Source of the DNA: an uncultured Lachnospiraceae bacterium
GTDB taxonomy: Bacteria > Bacillota > Clostridia > Lachnospirales > Lachnospiraceae
Length of the DNA stretch: 43,758 nucleotides
Direction of reading: 5' to 3'
Assembly (NCBI GenBank): GCA_947588845.1
Contig: CANQAR010000022.1
Span: 1-43,758, forward strand
In this document: positions 15,982-23,729 of the stretch, in pieces
How positions within the stretch are numbered: the stretch's first letter is position 1
Layout: every line of letters begins with the position of its first letter
Program-made: the position numbers and the translations under genes
The notes under the pieces: generated by a model
What the model saw: the letters and a program-made list of their open reading frames with translations, nothing else
What the model was told of the DNA's origin: nothing
Databases searched by the model: none

Positions 15982-17691
15982 TTACTGCGCCAGCTCCATC
16001 TTTCTCACCGCATCCATCAGCTCCTTGGCTTCCTCTGGCAGACGTTCGATATCTCCGGAAATTTCTCCCTGATATCTTGTCAGATAGCTGTCCAGCAGGA
16101 TCACAAAACCGTCCCTGCTGCTCTCCCGGAGTGTCCTCTCATCCGGATACAGCACAAACTTGTCTTCATATGGCCGAAATCCAAACGGGCACACGCTCGC
16201 ACAGTTTCCGCAGTCATTACACGGCCCGTCCAGATGGATCACTTTCTTTTCCAGTCCGTCCACAAAGTAATTCGCCCGGTTTGGACACACGTCCACGCAG
16301 GTTCTGCACTGTCCGCAGGCAAACGGCGGAACCTTTCCGCCAGTCTTTTTGCGGTCTTTTCTGCGGTAATGCGCATCTTTCGCGGCTGCGTCCGCCAGTT
16401 CCCGCACCCTGGCTACATCTACACGTTCCAGATTTGGACTGACGTCCGCGCATTTTTCCACAAGGCGGGAAAGATTTTTGTATCCGCCCGGCTTCAAAAG
16501 CTCCGTGGCAACCGTAATCGGATAAATTCCACACTGATAAATCTGAGCGATGTTCTCTCGATCTGCTCCTCCGGAATAGGAAACCGGCAGTTTTCCGTCC
16601 AGCCGTTCTGACAGAATCGCCACGGTATGGATCGACAGCAGAAACAGCGCTTTCCCGGACATGTACATCGTTTCCCCTGGCAGTTCACCGCGAGTAATCC
16701 GCACCGGGAATGTGTTGGTCAGCTTGACACCGAAGCGCAGCCCCAGCTCCTGCCCGATCTCCAGAAGTTCCCGGATCATGGAGACCGCGTCTTCCAATTT
16801 CATATCGTGTTCAAACTGCTCCCGGTCAAATTCGATGTCCGTGTAGCCAGCCTCAGCCAGCAAATATCTGGCCTTTTCATAACCGACCAGCGTCGGATTG
16901 CACTTGATGTAAGTATGCAGCTTCTTCTCCCGCATCATGTACTCCGCGATGGATTTGATCTGCTCGGGCGGACATCCGTGCATCGTGGAGATCGTCACAT
17001 TGTTGCTGATTCGCGGGGAAATCTGATCGATATATTCCGCACTCACATTCTGATAAGAAAAGCTCTTCGCCTCCTCCACGCACTTTTTCCAGAACCCGCT
17101 GTCTCCGGCATCCTTCATTGTCTCAATAAACTGATCAACCGAAGGGCTCTGGATTCCAGGAAGATCATAGCCGACGGAAATGTTGAACACAAACGCGTCC
17201 GGATCTCCAAGTCCGAATTCCTTCGCCAGAATTTTGATCGCCAGCCAGCCTTTAATGTACTCTTCGGCCGCCTGCACAGGACTCAGCTCCGTGGACCATT
17301 CCGTATTGTAACCCTCGTCTCTCACATAGATACATGGGCGCTGAATCCCGAGCTGCTCCCCCCAGAGAATCTGAACCGTCTTCAGCTCAAAAAAACGACC
17401 CCCGGCGGCGTACGCGGCCATCAGATTCTGCGCGAGCTGCGCGTGCGGACCTGCCGCCGGCCCGACTATGCTCTCCAGAGATTTTCCAAAAAGAGGCACT
17501 CTTTGCAGGTTCTCTCCAGACGAATTTCCAAGCGCATCCTCCCCGCCCGCTGCCTGTCGAAAAAGCGGCGTTCCGGTAGGATCCGGGACAACTGCCGTCG
17601 GCACGCCGAACAGCGTCTTTTTCTCTGTATATTCTTTTATGGCCTGTGTCATCAGCGCTTTAAAAGGTATCTGTTTCATCTCAATACTCAT
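15982..17691 (-). CDS. ygfK: YgfK-like iron-sulfur oxidoreductase, compact form lacking the FAD/NAD(P)H module
   Basis: A 569-residue protein. Residues 1-450 match the N-terminal dihydropyrimidine-dehydrogenase-like barrel of E. coli YgfK (VGPAAGPHAQLAQN, GGRFFELKTVQIL, NTEWSTEL, STMHGCPPEQI, FGVKLTNTFPV, ELLKPGGY). The end carries two 4Fe-4S sites (CGQCRTCVDVCPNRANYF and CNDCGNCASVCPFGFRPY). E. coli YgfK has about 1030 residues because a glutamate-synthase-small-subunit-like FAD/NAD(P)H domain lies between these parts; here that domain is absent and the ends are joined directly. Electrons would have to come from a separate partner such as ferredoxin. The start at 17691 has GGGAGGG upstream. 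It probably serves a reductive step of purine or urate breakdown. Confidence 0.85.
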   Translation of the reverse strand: MSIEMKQIPFKALMTQAIKEYTEKKTLFGVPTAVVPDPTGTPLFRQAAGGEDALGNSSGENLQRVPLFGKSLESIVGPAAGPHAQLAQNLMAAYAAGGRFFELKTVQILWGEQLGIQRPCIYVRDEGYNTEWSTELSPVQAAEEYIKGWLAIKILAKEFGLGDPDAFVFNISVGYDLPGIQSPSVDQFIETMKDAGDSGFWKKCVEEAKSFSYQNVSAEYIDQISPRISNNVTISTMHGCPPEQIKSIAEYMMREKKLHTYIKCNPTLVGYEKARYLLAEAGYTDIEFDREQFEHDMKLEDAVSMIRELLEIGQELGLRFGVKLTNTFPVRITRGELPGETMYMSGKALFLLSIHTVAILSERLDGKLPVSYSGGADRENIAQIYQCGIYPITVATELLKPGGYKNLSRLVEKCADVSPNLERVDVARVRELADAAAKDAHYRRKDRKKTGGKVPPFACGQCRTCVDVCPNRANYFVDGLEKKVIHLDGPCNDCGNCASVCPFGFRPYEDKFVLYPDERTLRESSRDGFVILLDSYLTRYQGEISGDIERLPEEAKELMDAVRKMELAQ

Positions 17692-17746
17692 AGATAATCC
17701 CTCCCATTATTAAAGTCCGCCTTTATACAAAGGCAGAGTCCTTGCT

Positions 17747-18802
17747 TTATGAATCTGCCGCGCCTGCCAGCGACAGCAGCCGTGAACTTTCCGTTTCTGA
17801 AAACTCTCTCGCCGAAGCCTCCATAGGCTGATTTTCATACCCGTCATAGTCCATATCCGGCGTGATATAATTCTCATTATTATCTTTCCATTCTCTGGCC
17901 CCCGCAAAGTATGCGCTCCCCGCAAACTCGGAATCCCAGTCGATGCTGCTGATCACATAATTCTGATACGCATGGTACAGTTCGTGAAGAAGCGTCACCA
18001 TGGCATCCTTTGCGGCAGAATCTTTGAGATTCTTTATGTCAATGTTTATGGTGTTGTCCAATGAGTCGTACTCCCCCAGTATAAATATATTAATCTGCCC
18101 GGAAGAAAGAGGAACCGCAGGCATTCCCAGATAATCAAATTCATAATCCGCCAGCATCTGCAAAACTGTGATTTTCTCTTCAATCGAAAAAGAAGACCAG
18201 GTATCCTCATCGAAACAATTTATAAATTCCATGCTGTCGTTCGCTTCTGAATCAGAAGATGTCTCCGTTTCATCAGCGGCAAGTATTTCATCAGCAAGAC
18301 TTTCTTTGGCTTCATAAACCGGAGATTTCAGGCCATAGGCAAGTACTGCCAGAATACTGGGAACCGCCAGCAGAACGGCGGCCAGGAAAACAAAAAAGCG
18401 ATGGGCGGACATCAGATTTCTGGCATGTCTTCGACTGCTTTTTCCACCTGCCTCATCCTTCCGCAGCGAATACCGGAATGTCAGTGACAGACCCACGATG
18501 ATCAGAAAAAGGATCAGCGTCAGAAAGAAATGATACTGGGCAAATACCAGCGTATACAAAATCTCCACCGGAAAAAAATTGAAAAGAAGCTCAAACACAC
18601 TGCCGTCCCTGCAGCCGTTCCGGTACGGAGAGAAATTCATCCACGCCGCGATAAAGATAAGAAAACAGGGCAGAAGCGGTCTGTGCCACAGATAAAGATT
18701 GATCTCACTGATATAGATGCCAAATGGCTCCAGGAACAACCAGCAGGCAGCTATAACCGGGACAAACAGACTTCCTCTGTAAATCTTTTTTCTTAAACGC
18801 AT
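17747..18802 (-). CDS. Membrane protein with an HExxH peptidase-like domain
   Basis: About 351 residues. Four to five hydrophobic segments lie in the first 160 residues (for example FVPVIAACWLFLEPFGIYI and FFVFLAAVLLAVPSILAVLAYGL). A soluble, probably extracytoplasmic domain of about 185 residues follows, with the zinc-peptidase motif HELYHAYQNYV preceded by an acidic linker. The motif suggests a gluzincin-type peptidase; a third zinc ligand was not assigned with certainty. The start at 18802 is preferred over a TTG at 18826 because GGAG lies 8 nt before it. It sits 55 bp downstream of nothing related on its own strand and has no clear operon partner. The specific family was not recognised. 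Confidence 0.65.
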   Translation of the reverse strand: MRLRKKIYRGSLFVPVIAACWLFLEPFGIYISEINLYLWHRPLLPCFLIFIAAWMNFSPYRNGCRDGSVFELLFNFFPVEILYTLVFAQYHFFLTLILFLIIVGLSLTFRYSLRKDEAGGKSSRRHARNLMSAHRFFVFLAAVLLAVPSILAVLAYGLKSPVYEAKESLADEILAADETETSSDSEANDSMEFINCFDEDTWSSFSIEEKITVLQMLADYEFDYLGMPAVPLSSGQINIFILGEYDSLDNTINIDIKNLKDSAAKDAMVTLLHELYHAYQNYVISSIDWDSEFAGSAYFAGAREWKDNNENYITPDMDYDGYENQPMEASAREFSETESSRLLSLAGAADS

Positions 18803-19001
18803 TTTCTCATCTCCATCCTCAATCAATCCAGAGCCGCAGGCGAGTCTTGAATTTCTCCACTATGGAAAAAGTCCCCCGCCTTACGGCGAAGGACCATACT
18901 TTCAGCCTAATCATTTCTGTACCGCATATCAGTAAGCAGTAAAATTTTTTATATTTCTATATTAGCAAACACAACACTGGAAGTCAATAACCATTCTCCC
19001 T

Positions 19002-19127
19002 CTATATTGCTTTGGCGGGGAATTCAATCATAATGGACAACTTTCCTCCCAACGCCTTGGCAATCCGATCCAGCGTTGCTACGGAAGGGTTTGCCGCTCC
19101 CCGTTCTATCCTGGAAATATCGGACTG
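19002..19127 (-). pseudogene. C-terminal remnant of an XRE/HigA-type antitoxin
   Basis: The minus strand translates as QSDISRIERGAANPSVATLD, then RIAKALGGKLSIMIEFP before a TAG at 19004-19002. This is the second half of a helix-turn-helix antitoxin. The first half is missing; the fragment starts 10 bp after the stop of the AbrB gene, so a deletion joined the two. Confidence 0.6.
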
Positions 19128-19137
19128 ATCTCAAGCA

Positions 19138-19407
19138 TTATTCGCATCTATACAAAACATCCCTTTCCGCCCGGACTTCTTTTACCATATTTACTATATC
19201 CTGCTCATCCCGGATACCAAGTTCTTCCGCAACTCCTTCAAATGCTTTCTGTGCTTTCCGAAGAGCACTAGCAGAAGCATTCATAATGACAACCTTCCCG
19301 TCTTCTTCAGCAAAAAGAACTTTGTCCCCTTCCCGTACGCCAAGTAACCGCCGAATCGCAATAGGAATTGTTATTTGTCCTTTTGACGTAATTTTTGCTG
19401 ATTCCAT
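19138..19407 (-). CDS. AbrB/MazE-family DNA-binding protein
   Basis: An 89-residue protein with the swapped-hairpin AbrB N-terminus AKITSKGQITIPIAIRRLLG-VREGDKVLFAEEDGKVVI and a charged helical C-terminus. Such proteins are antitoxins of PIN-type toxins or small regulators. The start at 19407 fits the family pattern, with AAGGATGGG upstream; another ATG lies 12 nt further out. No toxin gene follows; the space is taken by the XRE remnant. A 96-bp degenerate copy of part of this gene lies at 23033-23128. Confidence 0.8.
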   Translation of the reverse strand: MESAKITSKGQITIPIAIRRLLGVREGDKVLFAEEDGKVVIMNASASALRKAQKAFEGVAEELGIRDEQDIVNMVKEVRAERDVLYRCE

Positions 19408-19599
19408 GTATTTACCCATCCTTCAACCAATAATTTTCTTACATTCCTTACATCTTTATTATACGCCTGTCTTGTAAAAATACAACATAACTTTTTAAAT
19501 CCTCATCCCTTAGTTATTAAGAGATACAGATTCACTAATTAATTATACTGTATAGTTATATTACAGCTGTTTCGCAGTACTATAGATAGGGAAAATGCA

Positions 19600-19770
19600 T
19601 AGAAATACTTAATCCACATCGGCGTGCTCATCTGCCTCACAAACTCGGATACGCCATCGGGTATAATGATAGTCATAAAACACAGAAATAGCCGCCCCGG
19701 TCTACAAACTAGGCGACTATTTCTATAGCCACTATTAATGGGACAGCCGTTTATCGGCAGCACCCTTTTT
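19600..19770 (+). pseudogene. Probable relic of a type I toxin (holin-like peptide) locus
   Basis: On the plus strand a long stem AGAAATAGCCGCC/GGCGACTATTTCT (19684-19696, 19712-19724) is followed by a terminator-like hairpin GGGACAGCCG-tttat-CGGCAGCACCC and TTTTT (19740-19770). This arrangement is what I recall from the 3' ends of small putative holin-like toxin genes in Firmicutes. The upstream region no longer has a clean small hydrophobic reading frame. The identification rests on that arrangement only. The rest of 19408-19931 shows nothing else. Confidence 0.35.
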
Positions 19771-19931
19771 ATGGAACAAATATTTCATATTCCATATTAC
19801 AAGTAGTATAACATATGCATATCTTATTTGCAATATTCTATTTTCGACATTTGAATAAATAAATCATTGCAGGCCACATAATGCCTGCTTTAATGACTCT
19901 TCCTTACCTGCATCGGCCATAAAGCCAGACG

Positions 19932-20519
19932 CTACTCCGGAAGATTTCCCTTGCGGATATTTTCCTGAATGATCTGATCCGCGACTTCAAACAGCTTTTC
20001 GGAACCGAGACGGGTCTTTGTATGACGTCCATATATAGTGCCCGCTGACACGCCGTGTTCCTTCCAGTCACTGCCTTCATTACTGTTATTCAGAATGAGT
20101 GGCTGCAGATTATCCATCGCATGAGCATACCGGGACTCCGCCGTAAGGTTTTCTTCGAATTCATCAAACAGGGCGATCAGCTCTGTCTTCTGATCTTCAG
20201 GGAGCAGGGAAAATATCCTCTCCTTTGCCGCGTCTTCCCTGGCCTTCTGCGTCTTAAGGTTTTCTGTATCATAAGCATAAGTATCCCCTGCATCAATTTC
20301 CACGATGTCATGAATCAGGCACATCAGCATCACTTTGGCAATATCCACTTCTTCGTTGGCGTATTCCCGAAACAGATACGCCATGACTGTCATATGCCAC
20401 GCATGCTCCGCGTCATTCTCGTTCCGTCCATGACCGGAGAGGTGTGTCTGGCGGAAAACGTTCTTTTCCTTGTCTATTTCAAGAGAAAAATTTAACTGCT
20501 TTTGTATCCGTTCATCCAT
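19932..20519 (-). CDS. HD-domain phosphohydrolase (YfbR-like 5'-nucleotidase type)
   Basis: A 195-residue HD_3-family protein. Metal ligands are a His in DAEHAWHMTVMAY (first ligand), the HD pair in LMCLIHDIVEIDAGDTYAYD, and a distal Asp in AHAMDNLQPLILN. Family members dephosphorylate deoxynucleoside monophosphates or related compounds in the cytoplasm. Size and motif order are normal. The start at 20519 has GGAGGAAAG upstream. It is followed upstream on the same strand by a small membrane-anchored protein gene 26 bp away, so both may be co-transcribed. Confidence 0.88.
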   Translation of the reverse strand: MDERIQKQLNFSLEIDKEKNVFRQTHLSGHGRNENDAEHAWHMTVMAYLFREYANEEVDIAKVMLMCLIHDIVEIDAGDTYAYDTENLKTQKAREDAAKERIFSLLPEDQKTELIALFDEFEENLTAESRYAHAMDNLQPLILNNSNEGSDWKEHGVSAGTIYGRHTKTRLGSEKLFEVADQIIQENIRKGNLPE

Positions 20520-20545
20520 GATTTTGCTTTCCTCCGTTAGATTTT

Positions 20546-20944
20546 TTACTCTTTATAATCGCTGTATTCAAGGATGTAGCTTCCTGTCGCAGACTGAAAA
20601 CGAATCATCAGATAATATCGTTTTCCTTTTTCTGCATGAATGCAGCCTTCTCTGATCTCACTGTTTAACCTGACTGCTGTCTGTTTTGACACATCATAAA
20701 TTTCTGCCGAAATATCCCCATCCGTCAGGTCAGGCTCGAAAGTTATCTGATACGTCTTACCGCTTTTAAATCGGACAATTCGTTTTGTAAAGCCAGTACA
20801 GGAAGAAAATCTTGCGCCATTTGGTATTCCGATATAAAGAACAGCTCTTTTTATCTGAACAGCCATAAAACCGTATCGATATAAGAGGCAGACTGCAATG
20901 CCTGTGATAACTCCAACAAGAAGCAGGATCATTATTTCACTCAT
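20546..20944 (-). CDS. Small membrane-anchored protein of unknown function
   Basis: A 132-residue protein not recognised. An N-terminal hydrophobic helix (about 4-22, MILLLVGVITGIAVCLLYRYG) anchors a beta-rich soluble domain with alternating polar and hydrophobic residues (KTYQITFEPDLTDGDISAEIYD, RYYLMIRFQSATGSYILEYSD). It looks like a small extracytoplasmic beta-sandwich. The start at 20944 has AAGGAGG 8 nt upstream, so it is a real gene. It lies 26 bp upstream of the HD phosphohydrolase gene. Confidence 0.7.
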   Translation of the reverse strand: MSEIMILLLVGVITGIAVCLLYRYGFMAVQIKRAVLYIGIPNGARFSSCTGFTKRIVRFKSGKTYQITFEPDLTDGDISAEIYDVSKQTAVRLNSEIREGCIHAEKGKRYYLMIRFQSATGSYILEYSDYKE

Positions 20945-21136
20945 CAGATATGCCTCCTTAATTCTGTCTGCTGTTCTGTTGTTTCAACCCACATTGAAAT
21001 AATAGCACACCATGATGCCAGGGTCAAAAGATATTTCCCCCATGATATCACGGATTTCTTTGCACCCTTTCCTCACTCCACAGTGCTCTGTTCCATAATT
21101 CTTTTAATAATATTATGTGATTTTATGTTATAATTC

Positions 21137-21164
21137 TTGTTTTTTGTGCAATGTTATGTATAAT
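21137..21164 (+). promoter_or_regulatory. Putative promoter of the AAA-ATPase/PD-(D/E)XK gene
   Basis: TTGTTT (21137-21142) and TATAAT (21159-21164) are 16 bp apart, about 50 bp upstream of the start codon. The -10 region lies inside the partial palindrome GTTATGTATAATAAC, a possible operator. Confidence 0.4.
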
Positions 21165-21216
21165 AACATCATAAGGAAATCAAATACCGCCGCAGCCTGG
21201 AAAGGAGACGAAAAAA

Positions 21217-23010
21217 ATGGAAAATGTAAATATTCCCGTGGGAACCTCCGATTTTACGGAAATCCGGCAAAAGAATTATTACTATGTTGACAAAACCGGG
21301 CTGATTGAAGAGCTTCTGCGAACCACTGCCACAAAAGTCACCCTGATCACCCGTCCCAGGCGTTTTGGAAAAACGCTCGGCATGAGCATGATGGCTGATT
21401 TTTTTGATATCCGAAAAGACAGCAGCGCTTTGTTTGAAGGGCTGTCCGTTTCAAAAAATCAGGAACTTTGCAGAACCTGGATGAACCAGTATCCCACGGT
21501 TTTTGTATCATTCAGAAATGTGGACGGACTGGATTTTAGCCAGGCATATGCCAGGCTGTATACACTAATTTCCGAATTATATAAACGATTCTATTTTTTA
21601 ATGAACAGCGATTTATTTAATATTTGGGAGAAAAACAGCTTTGGTCATATTGCCGCAAAAACCGCCGATTCATCGGAGGTTGAATACAGTCTTTTACGCC
21701 TGACACAAATGTTATCCGTTTATTACAATAAACCTGTCATCCTCCTCATTGATGAATATGATGTTCCGCTGGCAAAGGCAAGTGCCAAAGGCTATTACCG
21801 GGAAATGCTGAGCACCATACATGGCGTCATGTCCGTGCTCAAGGACAACCCCTCGCTTGGCTTTGCCGTCGTCACCGGCTGTCTCCAGATCGTGAAGGAA
21901 AGCATCTTCACCGGCACCAACAACTTTGTGACGGACACGATTTCCGACAGCAGGCTGGATGAGTATTTCGGATTCACTCAGGAGGATGTGGACCGGCTCC
22001 TTTTTGACACAGAACTTTCCGGCCATAAGGATGAGATCCGGGAATGGTACAACGGCTATCTGTTCGGAAAACGCAGCGTTTACTGCCCCTGGGATGTGAT
22101 GAACCATGTAAGAAACCTGCTGCTTGATTCCTCTGCGCCGCCGGCCAGCTACTGGGAGCATACCAGCCACGACGGTTCGAAACCCGCTGCGCAGGTTTCG
22201 CCCGTTGTCGCGGGCACGTTCAGTCGTCCCATGCAAACATGTCCTCCTTCACTTTGCCTTCGCGCAAACGACATCATCTATCAATTTATCAGCACAACCG
22301 AAGCCGACGTCAATGACGAGTTTGAGACGCTGCTCGCCGGTGGGTATATCATCGAGCCGATTGAGCCGCACCTGACCTATGACATCCTTCACTCTTCGGA
22401 GCGGAACATCTGGACGCTTCTTTACTTCACTGGATATCTGACAAAAATGCGTCTGGAAGACATCCCGGAAACTCCGGCAGACGGGAATCTGGCGCTGACC
22501 ATCCCCAATGCGGAGATCCGGAAACTGTTTCAGAAGAGCGTCAATGAATGGTTTCTGGCAAAGACACAGGCCAGCGACCGCTCGGAACTGTTTGACGCCC
22601 TGTGGAGCGGAGATGCAGAGTGTCTGCAGAATTTCCTGGACGACACGCTGTTCGATACGATCAGCTACCACGACTACCAGGAGAGTTTTTACCACGCGTT
22701 CCTGGCGGGGCTGCTCTCCCGGAAAGGCTATAAGGTGGAATCCAATTACGAGAACAGCCTCGGCAGGTCAGACATCGTGATAAAGGATCGGAAGAACCGG
22801 CGCGTTGCCGTGATCGAGACAAAAATCACAAACACAGAAAACAGACTGGCTGCCGCCTGTGAAGACGCTTTAAAGCAGATCGAGGAAAAGCAGTATACTG
22901 TCTCCGTCAGGAGAGCCGGATACCGGCAGGTAATCTCCTACGGCATCGCATTTTATCAGAAACAATGCCGCGTAAAAAAGGAGGGTTCAGGTTTATCAGA
23001 TAATCAGTAA
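21217..23010 (+). CDS. AAA-ATPase-like protein with C-terminal PD-(D/E)XK nuclease domain
   Basis: A 597-residue protein of the AAA-ATPase-like (PF09820-type) plus PD-(D/E)XK (DUF1703-type) family common in gut anaerobes. The N-terminus reads IPVGTSDFTEIRQKNYYYVDKT; Walker A is TRPRRFGKT, Walker B ILLIDEYDVPLAKA, and the nuclease motif near the end is GRSDIVI...VAVIETK. The role is unknown; a nucleic-acid-related or defence role is commonly suspected. The start at 21217 has GGAAAGGAG upstream. A 33-residue stretch (nucleotides 22168-22266) interrupts the family motif between YWEHTS and NDIIYQF without breaking the frame. Part of the gene is duplicated at 24040-24553. Confidence 0.9.
   Translation: MENVNIPVGTSDFTEIRQKNYYYVDKTGLIEELLRTTATKVTLITRPRRFGKTLGMSMMADFFDIRKDSSALFEGLSVSKNQELCRTWMNQYPTVFVSFRNVDGLDFSQAYARLYTLISELYKRFYFLMNSDLFNIWEKNSFGHIAAKTADSSEVEYSLLRLTQMLSVYYNKPVILLIDEYDVPLAKASAKGYYREMLSTIHGVMSVLKDNPSLGFAVVTGCLQIVKESIFTGTNNFVTDTISDSRLDEYFGFTQEDVDRLLFDTELSGHKDEIREWYNGYLFGKRSVYCPWDVMNHVRNLLLDSSAPPASYWEHTSHDGSKPAAQVSPVVAGTFSRPMQTCPPSLCLRANDIIYQFISTTEADVNDEFETLLAGGYIIEPIEPHLTYDILHSSERNIWTLLYFTGYLTKMRLEDIPETPADGNLALTIPNAEIRKLFQKSVNEWFLAKTQASDRSELFDALWSGDAECLQNFLDDTLFDTISYHDYQESFYHAFLAGLLSRKGYKVESNYENSLGRSDIVIKDRKNRRVAVIETKITNTENRLAAACEDALKQIEEKQYTVSVRRAGYRQVISYGIAFYQKQCRVKKEGSGLSDNQ
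22168..22266 (+). repeat. In-frame hairpin insert within the AAA/PD-(D/E)XK gene
   Basis: This 99-nt (33-codon) segment separates YWEHTS from NDIIYQF, which are adjacent in other members of the family as I recall them. Its DNA contains stems CGAAACC/GGTTTCG and GCCCG/CGGGC, and the encoded peptide is rich in Pro, Ser and Cys with no fold signal. The same insert is present in the partial gene copy at 24040. It behaves like an in-frame palindromic element. Confidence 0.6.
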
Positions 23011-23032
23011 ACTCTGCATTACTCTAGCAGGA

Positions 23033-23128
23033 TCTTCAGCAAAAAGAACTTTTTCCCTTCCGGACGCCAAGCAGCCGCCGAATCGCAATTAGGAATTGTT
23101 ATTTGTCCTTTTGGCGTAATTTTTCAGC
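23033..23128 (-). pseudogene. Degenerate fragment of the abrB-like gene
   Basis: Plus-strand blocks AGCAAAAAGAACTTT, GCCGCCGAATCGCAA, AGGAATTGTTATTTGTCCTTT and GCGTAATTTTT match 19304-19399, inside the AbrB gene. One-base insertions disrupt the frame. It begins 23 bp after the AAA gene stop and ends at a direct repeat. Confidence 0.8.
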
Positions 23129-23140
23129 GCTTTACAAGTT
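23125..23140. repeat. 16-bp direct repeat, left copy (right copy 24024-24039)
   Basis: CAGCGCTTTACAAGTT occurs exactly at 23125-23140 and 24024-24039. The two copies enclose a cassette of a truncated XRE gene, DUF4160 and DUF2442. The left copy abuts the abrB fragment and the right copy abuts the AAA-gene fragment, so they mark recombination joints. Confidence 0.85.
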
Positions 23141-23162
23141 TTGTTGGTTTAAAGACTTTTTG

Positions 23163-23191
23163 TTGACATTGAGACTAACTCATGTTATTGT
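23163..23191 (+). promoter_or_regulatory. Promoter of the XRE/DUF4160/DUF2442 cassette with operator-like palindrome
   Basis: TTGACA (23163-23168) and TATTGT (23186-23191) have a 17-bp spacer. The spacer includes TGAG-actaa-CTCA (23170-23182), a short palindrome suitable for autoregulation by an XRE protein. Confidence 0.55.
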
Positions 23192-23215
23192 TAATAAATG
23201 AAAGGAAACGTGATT

Positions 23216-23395
23216 TTGAATAACCGCATAAAATATTTGCGCAAGGTACTTAACCTCACACAGCAAGAATTTGGAAAACGAATCGGTATCAAAAGGAACA
23301 GTGTTGCTCTTATTGAAGGCGGACGCAACACTTCAGATTGGTGCCCAATCCATATACTGACTATCAACAGGATGGTTATATACCTGCCCTGTTAA
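23216..23395 (+). pseudogene. Truncated XRE-family helix-turn-helix gene
   Basis: From a TTG at 23216 (GAAAGGAAA upstream) the frame reads NNRIKYLRKVLNLTQQEFGK, continues with RIGIKRNSVALIEGGRNTSD and then switches to unrelated residues (WCPIHILTINRM...) before a stop. This is an XRE domain cut off after about 40 residues. A terminator hairpin follows. It probably once regulated the cassette; whether the short product still binds DNA is unclear. Confidence 0.7.
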
Positions 23396-23406
23396 TAAGA
23401 TTTCGA

Positions 23407-23437
23407 GGCACCGTATATGCGGTGCCTTTAGCTTTTT
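23407..23437 (+). terminator. Rho-independent terminator after the XRE remnant
   Basis: GGCACCG-tatatg-CGGTGCC (23407-23426) is a perfect 7-bp stem followed by TTTAGCTTTTT. It lies between the XRE remnant and the DUF4160 gene. Confidence 0.75.
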
Positions 23438-23451
23438 AGGAGGAGATTATT

Positions 23452-23718
23452 ATTCCAGTATTAAGTATGTTTTACGGTATTATAGTGAGAATGCAGAACG
23501 AAAAAGGCGGCAGACATAACACGCCGCATATCCATGCACTGTATGGGGATTCTGAAGTCGTAATGTCGTTAGACGGTGATGTCCTGGAGGGTACTTTCCC
23601 AAGAAAACAATTAAAATTATTAGTGGCGTGGATTGCTCTGCATGAAGACGAATTAAGGGCGAATTGGACGCTTTTAAGCGAGGGAACGGGGTACTTCAAG
23701 ATTGAACCGTTAAAATAG
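23452..23718 (+). CDS. DUF4160 protein, possible ATT start codon
   Basis: DUF4160 family, about 88 residues: FYGIIVRMQNEKGGRHNTPH-IHALYGDSEVVMSLDGDVLEG, KQLKLLVAWIALHEDEL, NWTLLSEG. Family proteins usually begin MPVLSMFYG. Here the codons before SMFYG read ATT-CCA-GTA-TTA, with AGGAGG 8 nt before ATT. Either ATT is used as a rare start, or translation starts at ATG 23467, which has a poorly placed ribosome site. It is followed 11 bp later by DUF2442. The pair is widespread and often regarded as a toxin-antitoxin-like or accessory module; no function is established here. Confidence 0.75.
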   Translation: MPVLSMFYGIIVRMQNEKGGRHNTPHIHALYGDSEVVMSLDGDVLEGTFPRKQLKLLVAWIALHEDELRANWTLLSEGTGYFKIEPLK

Positions 23719-23729
23719 GGGGTGATGTG

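Noticed and set aside
22168-22266. The AAA-gene insert as a clear member of the A/B/C repeat family
   Set aside because: Only a short TGAACGT-like core is shared; hairpins differ, so a common origin is not shown.
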